64,000 nucleotides of DNA from Theobroma cacao (lineage: Eukaryota > Streptophyta > Magnoliopsida > Malvales > Malvaceae). The position numbers and the translations under genes are program-made. The DNA lies in NCBI RefSeq assembly GCF_000208745.1, contig NC_030850.1:12813736-12877735 (forward strand), read 5' to 3'. Below the pieces are notes generated by a model, which saw nothing but the letters and a program-made list of their open reading frames with translations, had not been told where the DNA came from and did no database searches. Numbering within the stretch: position 1 is the first letter of the stretch; every line of letters starts with the position of its first letter. Below, one piece after another: positions 35,174 to 45,949 of this stretch.

Positions 35174-36300
35174 TAGAGAAATTGCAATACTATCTCCCTG
35201 ATGATTTGATTGAGCAAATTCTTCAAGTTCCAATTAAGCTTGATGGTGAGGATGTAGCGTTTTGGGCTCCTTCTCCTATTGGTGCATTTACAACTAAAAG
35301 TGCATGGGAGAAAATTCACCAGACACAATCTATGAGTCATATTCTTGTTGATGTCCAATTGAAGAAGAAAGGATTTAACTTGGCTTCTAGGTGACAATGT
35401 TGTCATGTGGAGGAAACTTTGTTGCATTTTTTTGGCGGGGTTTAGTCGTAAGAAAGATTTGGAACTATTTTGCTCGTTTGTTTCAAATAACTATTATGCA
35501 ACCTATTAGTATTGTGCAAATCCTATGAGCATGGCATTATTCGGGAGACTATACTAAAGAAGGGGCATTTCAACTACTTTTGTCCATGTTCATTTACTGG
35601 TACTTGTGGGTGGAGCGCAATGATGCAAAACATAGGCAAGTAGGTGTCTATCCTCATAGAGTTATATGGAGAATAATGAGACTTTTGACTTGACTTCATA
35701 AAGGTAAGTTATTGGAGGTTCGACAATGGAAATGAGATAAACAAATTGCTCAATTATGGGGCTTTGAATTTCAAGCATCAAAGGCCTTTCTTCTTTAATT
35801 GTTAGATGACTAGAACTGAAACTCAATGAGTTTAAGTTGAATGTTGATGGCAGTTTAAAAGATGACTTTCAAAATGTAGCAAGAGAAGGTCTTGTACGCG
35901 ATAGCACAAGTAAGATGATATTTGGCTTCTCAGAAAATTTTGGTCCTCTTCATTCTCTAAAAGCCAAATTATTAGCTTTAGATAAAGGATTGAAATTATG
36001 TTCTACATGTAATATTACTAATCTATGGATTGAGATGGATGCGATGCTTGTTGTGCAAATGATACAAGATAGGAGTCTTAGTTTAGCTGATACTCGTTAT
36101 GTATTAGCATCAATTAGAAAGTGCTTGCAGATAATTACTTTTCGAATTTCCCACATTCATCGAGAAGGTAATAGAGCTATAGATTTGTTATTTAAGAGAT
36201 GGCATCTTCATCATGGGTTTAACAAGTTTCATCAAGCAGAGCATGAGTAAAAAGGAATTTTACAACTTGATAGATTTAGTGTTCCTTATGTTCGGCTTAG
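35174..36300 (+). pseudogene. LINE ORF2 C-terminal part, right piece
   Basis: From 35174 the frame gives IEKLQYYLPDDLIEQILQVP, then a W-x-P-S-P-x-G-x-FTTKSAW block common to plant LINE C-termini. A cysteine/histidine-rich segment (about 35390-35440, CCHVEETLLHF) follows after what looks like an internal deletion near 35340. An RNase H-like segment runs about 35830-36250 (LNVDGSLKDDF; EMDAMLVVQMI; ISHIHREGNRAIDLL), the last matching the H-x-x-R-x-x-N-x-x-A/I-D pattern. Stops between 35390 and 35830 prevent a continuous product. Confidence 0.78.
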
Positions 36301-36540
36301 GCATGTATAAATGAGTAGCACTCCTTATTTTATTTTCCTTAGTCACTTTAGCTAATTTATCATGTACTTATTATGCTAAGGAAGTAGTACTTCCTTTCAA
36401 ATTTTTTCATACTCCATCTCTTGTACTTCTAAAGGTAAGGTACATGTTGCCCTTTCCTAGGTATTTGGTGGTATTTAATTAATAAACTTTAACAGGAAAT
36501 TAGCCCTAAGAGTTATTCTAGCATAAAAAAAAAAAAAAAA

Positions 36541-37165
36541 CTAGTTTCTCTTGCATGGATAGAATTCTGGTGTAAAAGCATTATTCATTTTCTAATATCC
36601 TTATATGTATACAAAAAATAAATAAAATTATTCACGTTTATTGATGCTACTTTTTTATTTTAAAATTTACATAGGTTAAAAAGTAGATGAAAAAATATGT
36701 TTAATTAAATTGTACTACCCAATTTATAACTTATAAGGTCAAGCATGTTGCATTAGTATTGGTTGTAGAATTTATATGATCTAAAATGATTATTAAGTTT
36801 TATTTTTTAAATATATAAATAATAGTTGAAACAAAATTATATAACACATTAAACAATTACTTGCAAGTGAAAGGGGAAAAAGGGGTCCAAAAGACAAAAT
36901 GAGGGAAATTAAAAATAAAATGACGTGAATTTTGATCGACGTGATAATTTAAATGGCAATTATGTCTTTTTTCTATCATTTATTAGGATGAAATCTATTA
37001 AAATTATCATATTTGATATATTTGATAAATTTTAGTAATTTAATAAAGATAAATTAAAATTTAATGATCAAAATAAACGAATTGTAAAAGTTTAATGACT
37101 ATTAGTGTAATTTACTCCTTTCTCATATCTATAATAATAATAATTATAGTAAAAGGAAGCCCAAA
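36541..37165. other. Intergenic, no gene seen
   Basis: AT-rich. No reading frame or repeat boundary identified. Confidence 0.45.
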
Positions 37166-37179
37166 GGCTTCAGCTAGTA

Positions 37180-37432
37180 CTTAACTTGACATGTGGTTGG
37201 GTTTTGGGATGTGAGTTTGAGTTCTGATGGGGTTGGGTTTGTGGTTGGGCTTTTGGGGTGTGGGCTTGAGGTTTGATGGGATTGGGTTTGAGCTTGATAC
37301 TTGGTAGGTTTCTTTGCTTAACACATGATTGGGTTTTTGGGACATAAGTTTGAAGTCTAATGGGGTTGGGTTTGTGGGATGTGGGCTTAAAGTCTGATGG
37401 GTCTGGATTTGGATTAGGTTTTTTTCTCTCAT
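37180..37432. repeat. Degenerate G/T-rich minisatellite
   Basis: Four or so imperfect units of about 55-65 bp built on 'gggttgggtttg' and 'ttttggg.tgtgggcttgag' blocks. The plus strand is strongly G over C. The complementary strand stays open in two frames as a Pro/Asn/Gln-rich protein (for example KPNPIRLQTY), which is more likely a consequence of the repeat than a gene. Confidence 0.75.
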
Positions 37433-37516
37433 GTTGTAGATTTTTTTTTTTACTTTTTATATGTGGGCATTTATAAAAAACAATTTTTCTTGATTCCATT
37501 ATTTATTACTCCTATA

Positions 37517-38319
37517 GAGGGGTGGAGCCTCCTTATGTGGTGGGGGGCCAAAACTTTTAAAAATATTTTCATAACATATAAAATTTTTTAATTTTTTTAT
37601 ATATTCTATTAATGATCTCTTCAAAATAATTTTTTATTTAATAATTAATATAAATAAAAAATAATAAAATGATTTCATATATCTCACTCAATTTAAAATT
37701 TTTTTCAATTTATATTTATTTTTTTTTTCATTTCTATTCTATTTGTTCATATGTTATAAGTTTTGATAAATTTTTTTCTCAAATTTCTACAAACCATTAA
37801 CTACATTCTTTTTTTTTTCTTTTTTGTTATATAATATGTAGTACCTACTTTCTACTTGTCATGTTCTTCTTTTTTATGTTACGTAAATTTTATTTTTTAT
37901 AATTTTAATTTTTAAAAATTAATAAATTATTATATAGTTCTCAAATATAAATTGTAATGTTACATTGTTACTTAAAATTTCATCAATGTATCATTTTTTT
38001 ATTAATCCTGATTATATAAGAGGAAACTAACTTGAGTATATTTTTTTTATATGCTTTACATTTTATATTTAGTTGAAATGAAATTATTTTGAATATATAC
38101 TATTTAAATAATTCTGATTATATAAGAAGAAACTATTAATCTTATATATCATTTTTAACTATTTATATTTTACAAATTATAGTTTTATATTTAGTTTCAT
38201 ATTTTTATTATCAATATTTTTATTGTTGATTGAATTTAACATATTAGTTTTTTAAATTTTTTAACTCTTATTCAACTGTGGTTGGCCCCTCTAATAAAAT
38301 TTGGCTAGTTCCGCCCTTG
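37517..38319. mobile_element. Non-autonomous hAT-like element, 8-bp TSD
   Basis: CTCCTATA flanks both sides exactly (37509-37516 and 38320-38327). Ends are GAGGGGTGGAGCC and, on the complement, CAAGGGCGGAACTAGCC, with a further subterminal inverted 'gaggggccaa' match. It is 803 bp, AT-rich inside, with no coding region. An 8-bp duplication with these termini is the hAT signature. Confidence 0.85.
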
Positions 38320-38327
38320 CTCCTATA

Positions 38328-39461
38328 CCATTTTTTAGTATTAAATGTAACTAACGTAAAGTGGTGCAGATTAACTAATTCAAAATAGGGTTTTAAATAA
38401 ATTTGAATTATTACATATTCTATCGTAAATTTAGAGATTTTATTTAAAGTTTTCTTTTGTCGTGAGGTTGTTTATAGATGTGTTTTAGTATGAAAGTACC
38501 ACCACAAATCCTAACATTATGTTTACAGTAATAATAGTTATATATTTTATAAAATAATATTTTGTACATACCATCAACATATATCAATATTTAGATATGA
38601 TAATATATATATATATATATATATCTGCAGGCTGCAGATAGGTCCATTACTCTCAACTTTAGATGGAAATTAAGGGTGAGGCCCAAATTATCCGAAACAT
38701 GCCACGTGGACCAGTAAGGTCGGATTAGAAAATTGAATCCAGAAAAACGCACGAACCCATCCAGTTTTGAGGTTTTCGTTTCAATCACAGTACAAGAATT
38801 CGTTGCAACGACGCGTTTTGGGATGTTTTTTTGCCTTGGAATTCCGCTGACGTTTTTTCCCCTTCACGGTGGTGCGTGCCTTTTCGTGTCGTTTTGGATA
38901 AAATCAGGTTAGAAATGCAAAGCAAAGTGCCTCCCTCCCCCTTTTTCCTCTTTCTTCTTCTTCCGTCGTCGTTTCATTCCTCTCTGTTTCTGATTTCAAT
39001 TTCCCTTTTTAAATTTTTTGTTATTTAATTATTCAAAGCATCGAAAAGCTTGAAGCCGAGGAAATTTGCTCTTTCGGTTTTATCTGCTTCCTCCGTTTTG
39101 GGAGAGCCAATCGGAATCTAGGGTTTGGAAATTGAAGGACCCAATACAAAATCCTTTAAACTTTTTTTGTTTTGAACGGATATAATTGTTAGCCATGAGA
39201 GCTTGAATGTTTTTTTTCCATTTAATTGCAATTAAATCCTCAAAAAAATTTGAAATTGACCTAAAAATCTTAATTTTATTCAAGGGTTTGATAAAAATTT
39301 GCTCCAAAATGTAAAATTTCCTGCATATTAACAGTAACGGATGATATTGCTATTGAGTTACTTTATGGGACTGAAGTTTCTTTTTTGGCCTGCATTTCAG
39401 GCCGCTCTTCTGTTTCGTTTTTTCTTTCTTTTTTCCGGTTAAATTTTAGAATATAAAGTCA
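38328..39461. promoter_or_regulatory. Upstream region of the PMD gene
   Basis: A short (AT)n run lies at about 38606-38624, then a G-box core CACGTG at about 38703-38708 (in GCCACGTGG). From about 38750 the sequence becomes richer in G+C and then pyrimidines, as expected for a leader. A possible 5' UTR intron runs from 'aatcag|gttaga' (about 38908) to 'tttcag|gccgct' (about 39400), leaving a short second leader exon before the ATG at 39462. The intron is inferred from splice-site form only. Confidence 0.4.
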
Positions 39462-42400
39462 ATGTCAGAGGTTGGAATGGACCCATGTGCAGCCAATCCT
39501 GGACCCATTGATCCTTCAATACTATATGATCAAGAAAATCATGTATCTTCAGCTGTTTGGGATGGCCAGGTTCATTTCTCTTTCACACCAATCTTCTCCG
39601 CCATTTATGTATTTGCATGAGTAATGTAATGTTTATTCGCAAATATGTTAATTTGTGTTTTGTTTTTTGATAAGAATATGTGTAGAATCCGTTTGTGCAC
39701 TCGTAGGATTAGAGACTTCTATGTGTAGTTAAACAAGTCATTGTCAAAAAATTTACCAAAGCGTGCCAACGAGATTTTGTCTTAATTGTAAGAGACAGTG
39801 TGATTACTAGGTCTCATGTTCTAGGTTGTATTTTCTCCAACTATACACCCGACGGTTAGTTAGTTAGCTTGGTTGGTTGTTTGTTAGTTTCTTCTCTTTA
39901 ATTCACTAGTCTAGTTATGCTTATATATATTGAGGATTTGTAGATTGTGATTGTAACTTTGACTTGTACATTTATTTTCGTTACAACAAATATACATTAC
40001 AGGAGCGTGGTGCACTTAGATGTCATGAACACACATCGAAGTTAGGTGAGTGGAGACTCACCCCTAAGCAGATCGAGTTGGTTGAGAAAGCAGGGTTTGG
40101 GTACTTGCGGAAGATACCAGCTATTAGTTTAGATAATCCGCTCATTTCAGCATTAGTTGAGAGGTGGAGAAGAGAGACAAATACATTTCACTTCACCATG
40201 GGGGAAATGACTGTTACTCTTCAAGATGTTGCCTTCTTGTTGGGATTGGCAATTGATGGGGATCCAGTGATTGGAATAACATATACCACTTGTAGCAAAG
40301 TGTGTGAAAGGTATCTAGGGAAAGCACCGGACTCTACTTATGCGAGTGGTGGGATGGTGAAGCTAAGTTGGTTGAAAGAGTTCTTTTCTCAATGCCCTGA
40401 GGATGCATCAACTGAAGAGATTGAGCACCACACGCGTGCTTACCTTTTATATCTTGTGGGAAGCACAATTTTTTCAACTACAACGGGGAATAAGGTCCCC
40501 GTTATGTACCTTCCATTGTTTGAGAATTTTGACGTTGCTGGGAGATACGCATGGGGTGCAGCTGCGTTAGCATTCTTGTATAGGGCACTTGGGAATGCCT
40601 CTGTTAAATCTCAAAGCACCATTTGTGGATGTTTGACATTACTTCAGGTTTTTCACTTCTCTTTTGGTCTGTTTTTTCCTGTTTATTTTGTTTCTTTTAA
40701 AAATCCTTTTGAAGTGCTTGCTGTGTTTGGCCTTTTCGTGACAAAATGGACCACTTAGCAGGATTGATAAATGCAGTCTTTTAATGCTATTGCCAATAGC
40801 CTTTAGTTAAAATGCTGTTACTGATAAGTATTCTTCTCTTTAGTGCTGGAGTTACTATCATCTAAATATTGGTCGACCGAAGCTCAATAGGGACCCTATC
40901 CATGATCATTTTCCTTTTGTACTAAGGTGGAAGGGAAAGCAGAGTGGTCCAACGACAAACCGTGATGTAGTTTTCTACCGAAAGGAACTTGACTCCCTAG
41001 AACCATGTAATGTAAGTTCTTGGAATTCTTTTATTTATTTATTTATTTTTAATTTTATATTACTACTTACCATCTGTGAAAGAGTAATACAGGTTTTGGC
41101 CAAAAAAGAAAGAAAGAAAGAATGATACATATGTATGTTGTTGACAAATAGGTAGAGTGGCTTCCTTACAAACACATGGATAGCACAGTAATCCCCGAGG
41201 AAATTAGAAGTACTTTGGTTTTGGGGAGGTCAAAGACGATGTTGATTTGCTTTGACAAGGCAGAAAGACACCTCCCTGATCGTGTCCTAAGGCAATATGG
41301 CATGTTTCAACCAATCCCTGAAGATGTGGCACGATGGGTGAGGAAGAGTCGTGGAGTTGATGGTGGGGTTGACTTATCTGGGAAAATGGAATCAGAACTT
41401 AATGAATGGGCTGATCGGAAGCTCCATATTGTGGAAGGTGATAATGATGCTGATGAAAACGAATACACGTGGTGGTACTTGAGAATAACTCGTAAAGTTG
41501 TAGGGAGACCTATTTCTCTCTCATCAGAGTTTCAAAGAACTGTAAGGCTGTACACAACTAGTCAAGTAATAATGTCTATGTCCTTTTCCCAATTAGTTTC
41601 ATATGTGTACTTCTCTTTTGTTTCTGTAACAGATTGGTGGTTTACGGGAAATTTCATACTTAGCTGACACTTTCCCGTCAGAAGGACTGGAGCCTGATCA
41701 AGTTGATTTACTTTCCAGGATTAGGTCCATTGCACAAGAATGCTTGAGAGACCAAGTTGGAGGTCCACTTGTAGCATCACCCATTGTGGGAACTGAACTC
41801 AGGAAAAGGTCTAGGGGGAAAGAGAGGGTAAGAAGAAAGGGTAGTGGGAAACGAAAGCGTGGTAATGATCCCATGGATGGTCATGGAGCTAGTGAGGATG
41901 AGTCTAAGTATTGCGGTGTGCTTGTTGCAGTAGATCAGTTACACGTGCATCAAGCTGATGATGAGGTAGATCATATGCCACTCTGTATTACAGCTGTTGA
42001 GGGTGACACTGCACCGCTGTCTGAGGCACCTAACAAGGTTGATGACATGCAACTTCACGATGCAACTGATGTGATTGATGCCTCACAGTTTTGTGATGCA
42101 AGTAATGAGGTTGATGACTCAAATATGTCTCATGCTATTAGTGAAAGTGATCTGCAAACAGTTAAAACAGCAGAGGAGGTTATTCCACAGTCCTCTCAGC
42201 TACCTGATGCAACCAATGAAACCAATGATTCAGAAATTCATAATGCAACTAACAAGCCCAATGACTCACAAGTTAATGCTACTAATGGGGTCAATGACCA
42301 CCAAACTCTGGTGGCTACTGATGTTAATGAATCACAAACTCATGGTGCAACTAATACGGTCGGAGAGTCACAACCCTCTGATGTTGCTGTTGATAGTGAT

Positions 42401-42496
42401 CAGAAAACAGAGAACGAGGCAAAGGTTTCTCCACAGTTATCTCATGAAAATGTTGAGGATCTTGCACAGCAGGGTGAGACTAGCATTGTAGCATAA
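39462..42496 (+). CDS. Plant mobile domain protein, MAIN/MAIL1-like (5 exons)
   Basis: Exons 39462-39569, 40003-40647, 40844-41011, 41152-41565 and 41633-42496; all GT-AG, all phase 0; total 732 residues. The plant mobile domain (PMD-C, related to transposon-encoded proteins) spans roughly residues 35-480, recognised from LRCHEHTSKLGEW, FGYLRKIPAISLDNPLISAL, WRRETNTFHFTMGEMTVTL and DVAFLLGLAIDG. Arabidopsis MAIN and MAIL1 act in the nucleus in transposon silencing and meristem maintenance. A basic patch (KRSRGKERVRRKGSGKRKR, about residues 505-525) could be a nuclear signal. After it comes an acidic, Asn/Thr/Asp-rich tail of about 200 residues with degenerate repeats, longer than I recall for MAIL1. 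The start is the first ATG in a good frame; residues 13-22 PGPIDPSILY fit the family N-terminus. No disabling changes. Confidence 0.92.
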
Positions 42497-42527
42497 AGTG
42501 GAAGCATTGTCATGTGATATTCTGGAG

Positions 42528-42671
42528 GTAATTTTCTGGCAATTGGCTAAACCTGTTTGCCTAGAAACATAGATACATGTACACATAAATATACATAAAA
42601 CTTTGGGTTATGTTTACATGCATTCTATCTACTAGACTTGAATTGATAGTTTGATTTTGTTTTTTTGACAG
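42528..42671 (+). other. Probable 3' UTR intron of the PMD gene
   Basis: The donor is at 'ctggag|gtaatt' (42528) and the acceptor at 'ttttgacag|gctacc' (ends 42671). The stop codon (42494-42496) is 31 nt before the junction, close enough that nonsense-mediated decay would not be expected. Inferred from splice-site form only. Confidence 0.5.
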
Positions 42672-43380
42672 GCTACCAAAGATTAATTGGACTTAGCCTT
42701 CAATTAGTGCCAAGGACAATTTTTATTGTGTAATGCCGGAGAGTTCAAAGTGCCTGTGCCTGGTCTTTTTTAGGACATCTTCTGTGGCTTGTAGAATTAG
42801 CTGTCATTATCAGAGAATTAAATTTATATTTCAATTTAGATGACGGGTTTTTAGGGATGGTATTATTTAGAATTAGCATGTTTTCTTCTGGTATTTTGCC
42901 ATCTTCATGCAGCTTTTAGCAAATGGCAAGATATGTTCATTTTTGTTTCGATGAATATTGTATATGGTGTTATACTAAATCTGCCGTTGGTATTAGCATG
43001 GATGATCTTCTGACATGTTAGTAAATCTGTACTTGAATTAGATGGTTATATGTACTTGCTAACACCTCAAAAGTTTGCACTTTTTCTATTATGGTCATTA
43101 TTTTGGGATTTATGTCGCTTCGAATATGTAGTGTGGGTTCCACGTTTTGGAAGTTGGAAATATGTGATGTGCCATTATATATAGAATGTGATTGGCTAGG
43201 TATTAGAAGTTGAATTCATCCGAGTCTTGCTAGTTGCTTGGGACATATATTGTTGATTCTTTTCGCCAGGGTGTGAATGATGAATTCAACGAGTCTGATT
43301 TGAGGGAAATTGAGTGGCCATAATGAACAAAATGGTATTGAATTGCATATACTGAGGTTTTTTCCATACATCTTAATCTG

Positions 43381-45949
43381 CTAGATTGTTTTGGCCGAGA
43401 GGCCATTAGTTCCTTGCTTTCTCTTTGATTTTCTTATTCCAAACAATGAAAATCTACGAAAGATCTTAATTAGCCTACTAGCATACTTTCTTTGTGAAGC
43501 AAAATTGACAGAACCCATGCAGCTTGTTACTTGTCCAAGAGGGTTCCTTCTCTTGCTTAGTGATCTACTCTCCAAACCATAAGGTTTCATACTCTGCGAT
43601 TTGTTCGGATTTGAATCTGTTTTCTTTGACATGTGCCATTGAAGGCTCTTCTTCAAGGACATGAGCTCTTGTTCAAGGCTCTGGAGTCTGAAGCTTGTTG
43701 ATTCGTATCTCTTCTCCATTGCAAGGTCATTTTGTAGCAAGAAGCTCAAAGGCTTGCTTTCTGGCTTTGCTCCATCCGTGTTTGGGCTTTCTCCTAGATT
43801 TAGGCTTCTTGAGTTTGGACACCTTGAGCTGGATAGGCTTCCGGAGAACTGTCCTGTGAACCTAAAAGAGTCCGAGCATTCTCTAAAAGCTTGATGGGTA
43901 TTGAGCTGTTGAACAAAAAGAGCCTGGACAATCAAACGCAATGGCATCAGCTCATTTTGAACGGCTTCAATGCATGCCTCTTGTGAAAGTTTTTGGCAGT
44001 TGAGGTATTTGCAGACTGATCCCTTCTCTTCTTGAGTTATATCTCTATGTGCCTGAACAATAGGTGGAGGAAGTTAGTTTGAAGTATGGTTGCAACTTGC
44101 AAGTTGGATTGGTCCAACCCAAGACTGATTCAAACTGGTCTTAATAAAGCTTGTATGGACAATTTCACTTCATAGTTTTGGATTTAAAAAGCAAGCTAAT
44201 GCTGATCAGGTCGGTTTGAGAAAGCAGTCAATGCTTATACTCTTCTCTTCAATACGACCCAGATCACTCGAAACGAATTAAGGAAATCTGGTTTTGGCAA
44301 ACTGGGTCTCCTTTTCTATGCATTTATAAAACTGTCCCAACTTTAAAACGTTTGGGGCTGGCTGTAGTTTATGAAAACTTACCTGTAGGAAGCTATTCAT
44401 TGTTCTATAAAGCTGATCATGACTCTGTCTGCAAGATATTGGTAATAATTCAACGAGTTCCATGAACCTGTTAGGCTCCATTTCTGGATCAGAAGCTGTT
44501 TGAGCTAGGTATGTGTCCCATAATTCTGCAACAATCGAGTTGCTTGCTGAAGGAGTAGGGTTGGTGTCCGTGTTAAATGATGCATAGGTTGAAAATATGC
44601 TCTTCATTATTGCCAACTCCTTGCTTGAAGAAACGGACTCTGTTCCAACCGCTGGAAGGAGAAAATCTTCCACTTGGGCATAGTGTAACATAGATGCAAT
44701 CTGATCTTGCAATTTCACCCTGCTGTCGCTTCTCAAACCAAATTCTAAGGATCTAGAAAGCAAAGCAAAGTAAAAACCAACAGGAATAGCCCTACTAGCC
44801 TTCTCTCCAATGGGCAGTAAATCTAGAATCCCTTGTAAAATGACAGAAACCTTGTTGTTTGTGTCAATGTCTCCAATTTTCTCACCCGAGTTCTCCCAAA
44901 ATTGGCGTGTCTTCTTGGAGAGCACCCATTTATTTGCGTAGAAGACAATGATTGGACTCACATATTTTTCTTTCATTCCTTGCCTTCTTAAGGATCCAAT
45001 TATCCTTTTGAAGAATCCAAATGGTAGAGCTATGAGATCTTTGATCCATAGGTCCTTGATTGCGATTGCTTTCACGGTTTCACAGCTCCAAGCTTCACCA
45101 GCCAATGCCTCTAATGTAACTACTGGTTGGTCCCTTCTCCCCTCTGGATCAAGAATCTCCATGCAGGCCATGAAGGCCAGGGACTCAATGCAGCGGCTCA
45201 CAATTAGCTCCTCGGACCAGGGAAGTAACATTTGGCATTTCTGGAGAACAATCAGCGTGTCATCCCAACTCTGTAAAACCACTTGGTTCAAATAGAGATC
45301 CAAACGCTCACAGAGGTTGCCGATGCAGTATTCTTCTGTCATTTCAAGAAATTCTGCAGCGCATCTCAGGGCTGCTACATTAAAAGGATCAATCAGCGTC
45401 GTGGAGCCATAGATGAATAATGCAATCATCTCAAATGTTTCCGGTCCTCCAGGGAAATCTGGTGGTAGCTCAAGCTCGTTTGATTCAGTCAATCTCTTCT
45501 GAATGAATCCACTCTTTGAAAACAATGGGTACTGCAGAATACATAGAAACAATATATGTAAGTTTATAGTCCAGTTGTACAAAATTCTAAAAGAAGAAAG
45601 CATGCCTGCATCTGCAACAAGTGAAAACATTGGAGATTAATTGGTGAAACCAATTGTCTTTTACTATATTTAAGCAGAAAGTACTGAATATGAACGACTG
45701 TTTTCACCATACCTTATGCAGGCTGAAGGTTCTTTCACCAACTCGAACACGCATAGAAACAGGCAGCCCAGTTTCTTGGATCCTGAAATGATCCAACTAA
45801 CATTAGTCTTTCAGCTGAAATGCAAGGTAATGAATACATAGAAGTAGCATTTACCATGAAATAATCCTAATCTTGAGCAGGGCACTGACATTGGGTGAAG
45901 AAAAAGGACTTGAAGCTACCGAACTATCTTTGGGACTGGAAACTTCCAT
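43381..45949 (-). CDS. BTB/POZ domain NPH3-family protein (4 exons)
   Basis: Exons on the minus strand: 45949-45855, 45782-45713, 45531-44383 and 44052-43381; GT-AG throughout; 661 residues. The order is BTB/POZ (from VRVGERTFSLHK, residues about 40-140), an NPH3 domain (about 215-500, with KYVSPIIVFYANKWV and, in exon 4, MPLRLIVQALFVQQ), and a coiled-coil-like C-terminal part (LQSLEQELMSLKKSLQ) ending in a basic tail. NPH3 proteins are plant-specific substrate adaptors for CUL3 ubiquitin ligases, with roles in phototropism and auxin transport; sequence memory places this near Arabidopsis At5g48130. The start MEVSSPKDSS opens a short first exon; a longer frame into 45630 is intron read-through. 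Its 3' end faces the 3' end of the PMD gene. The gene appears intact. Confidence 0.93.

Larger units (their letters stand above)
25859..36540 (+). mobile_element. 5'-truncated LINE, split by the 26381-35165 Copia
   Basis: Two pieces (25859-26380 and about 35170-36524) form the 3' part of a plant L1-like LINE, ending in a run of 16 A (36525-36540). The left piece reads WHKVRFPSNEGGLDIRSL and RLWANFMHTKYYRG, typical of the region after RT in plant LINEs. The right piece reads LPDDLIEQIL and FTTKSAWEKIH (zinc-knuckle/zf-RVT region) and an RNase H-like stretch beginning LNVDGSLKDDF. Joined across the Copia insertion the frame continues DTWS-IEKLQYY. The 5' half of ORF2 is absent, which is usual for LINE copies. 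Target-site repeats were not found. Confidence 0.85.

Noticed and set aside
42075..42491. 138-codon Met/Leu-rich frame
   Set aside because: It overlaps the PMD gene tail in another frame; the open frame is caused by the repeated DNA.
44948..45295. 115-codon frame on the plus strand
   Set aside because: It is antisense to exon 3 of the NPH3 gene and has no independent support.
45532..45630. Extended N-terminus MFSLVADAGMLSSF for the NPH3 protein
   Set aside because: It is intron sequence; splicing of the two upstream exons restores the expected BTB start VRVGERTFSLHK and reads in phase.
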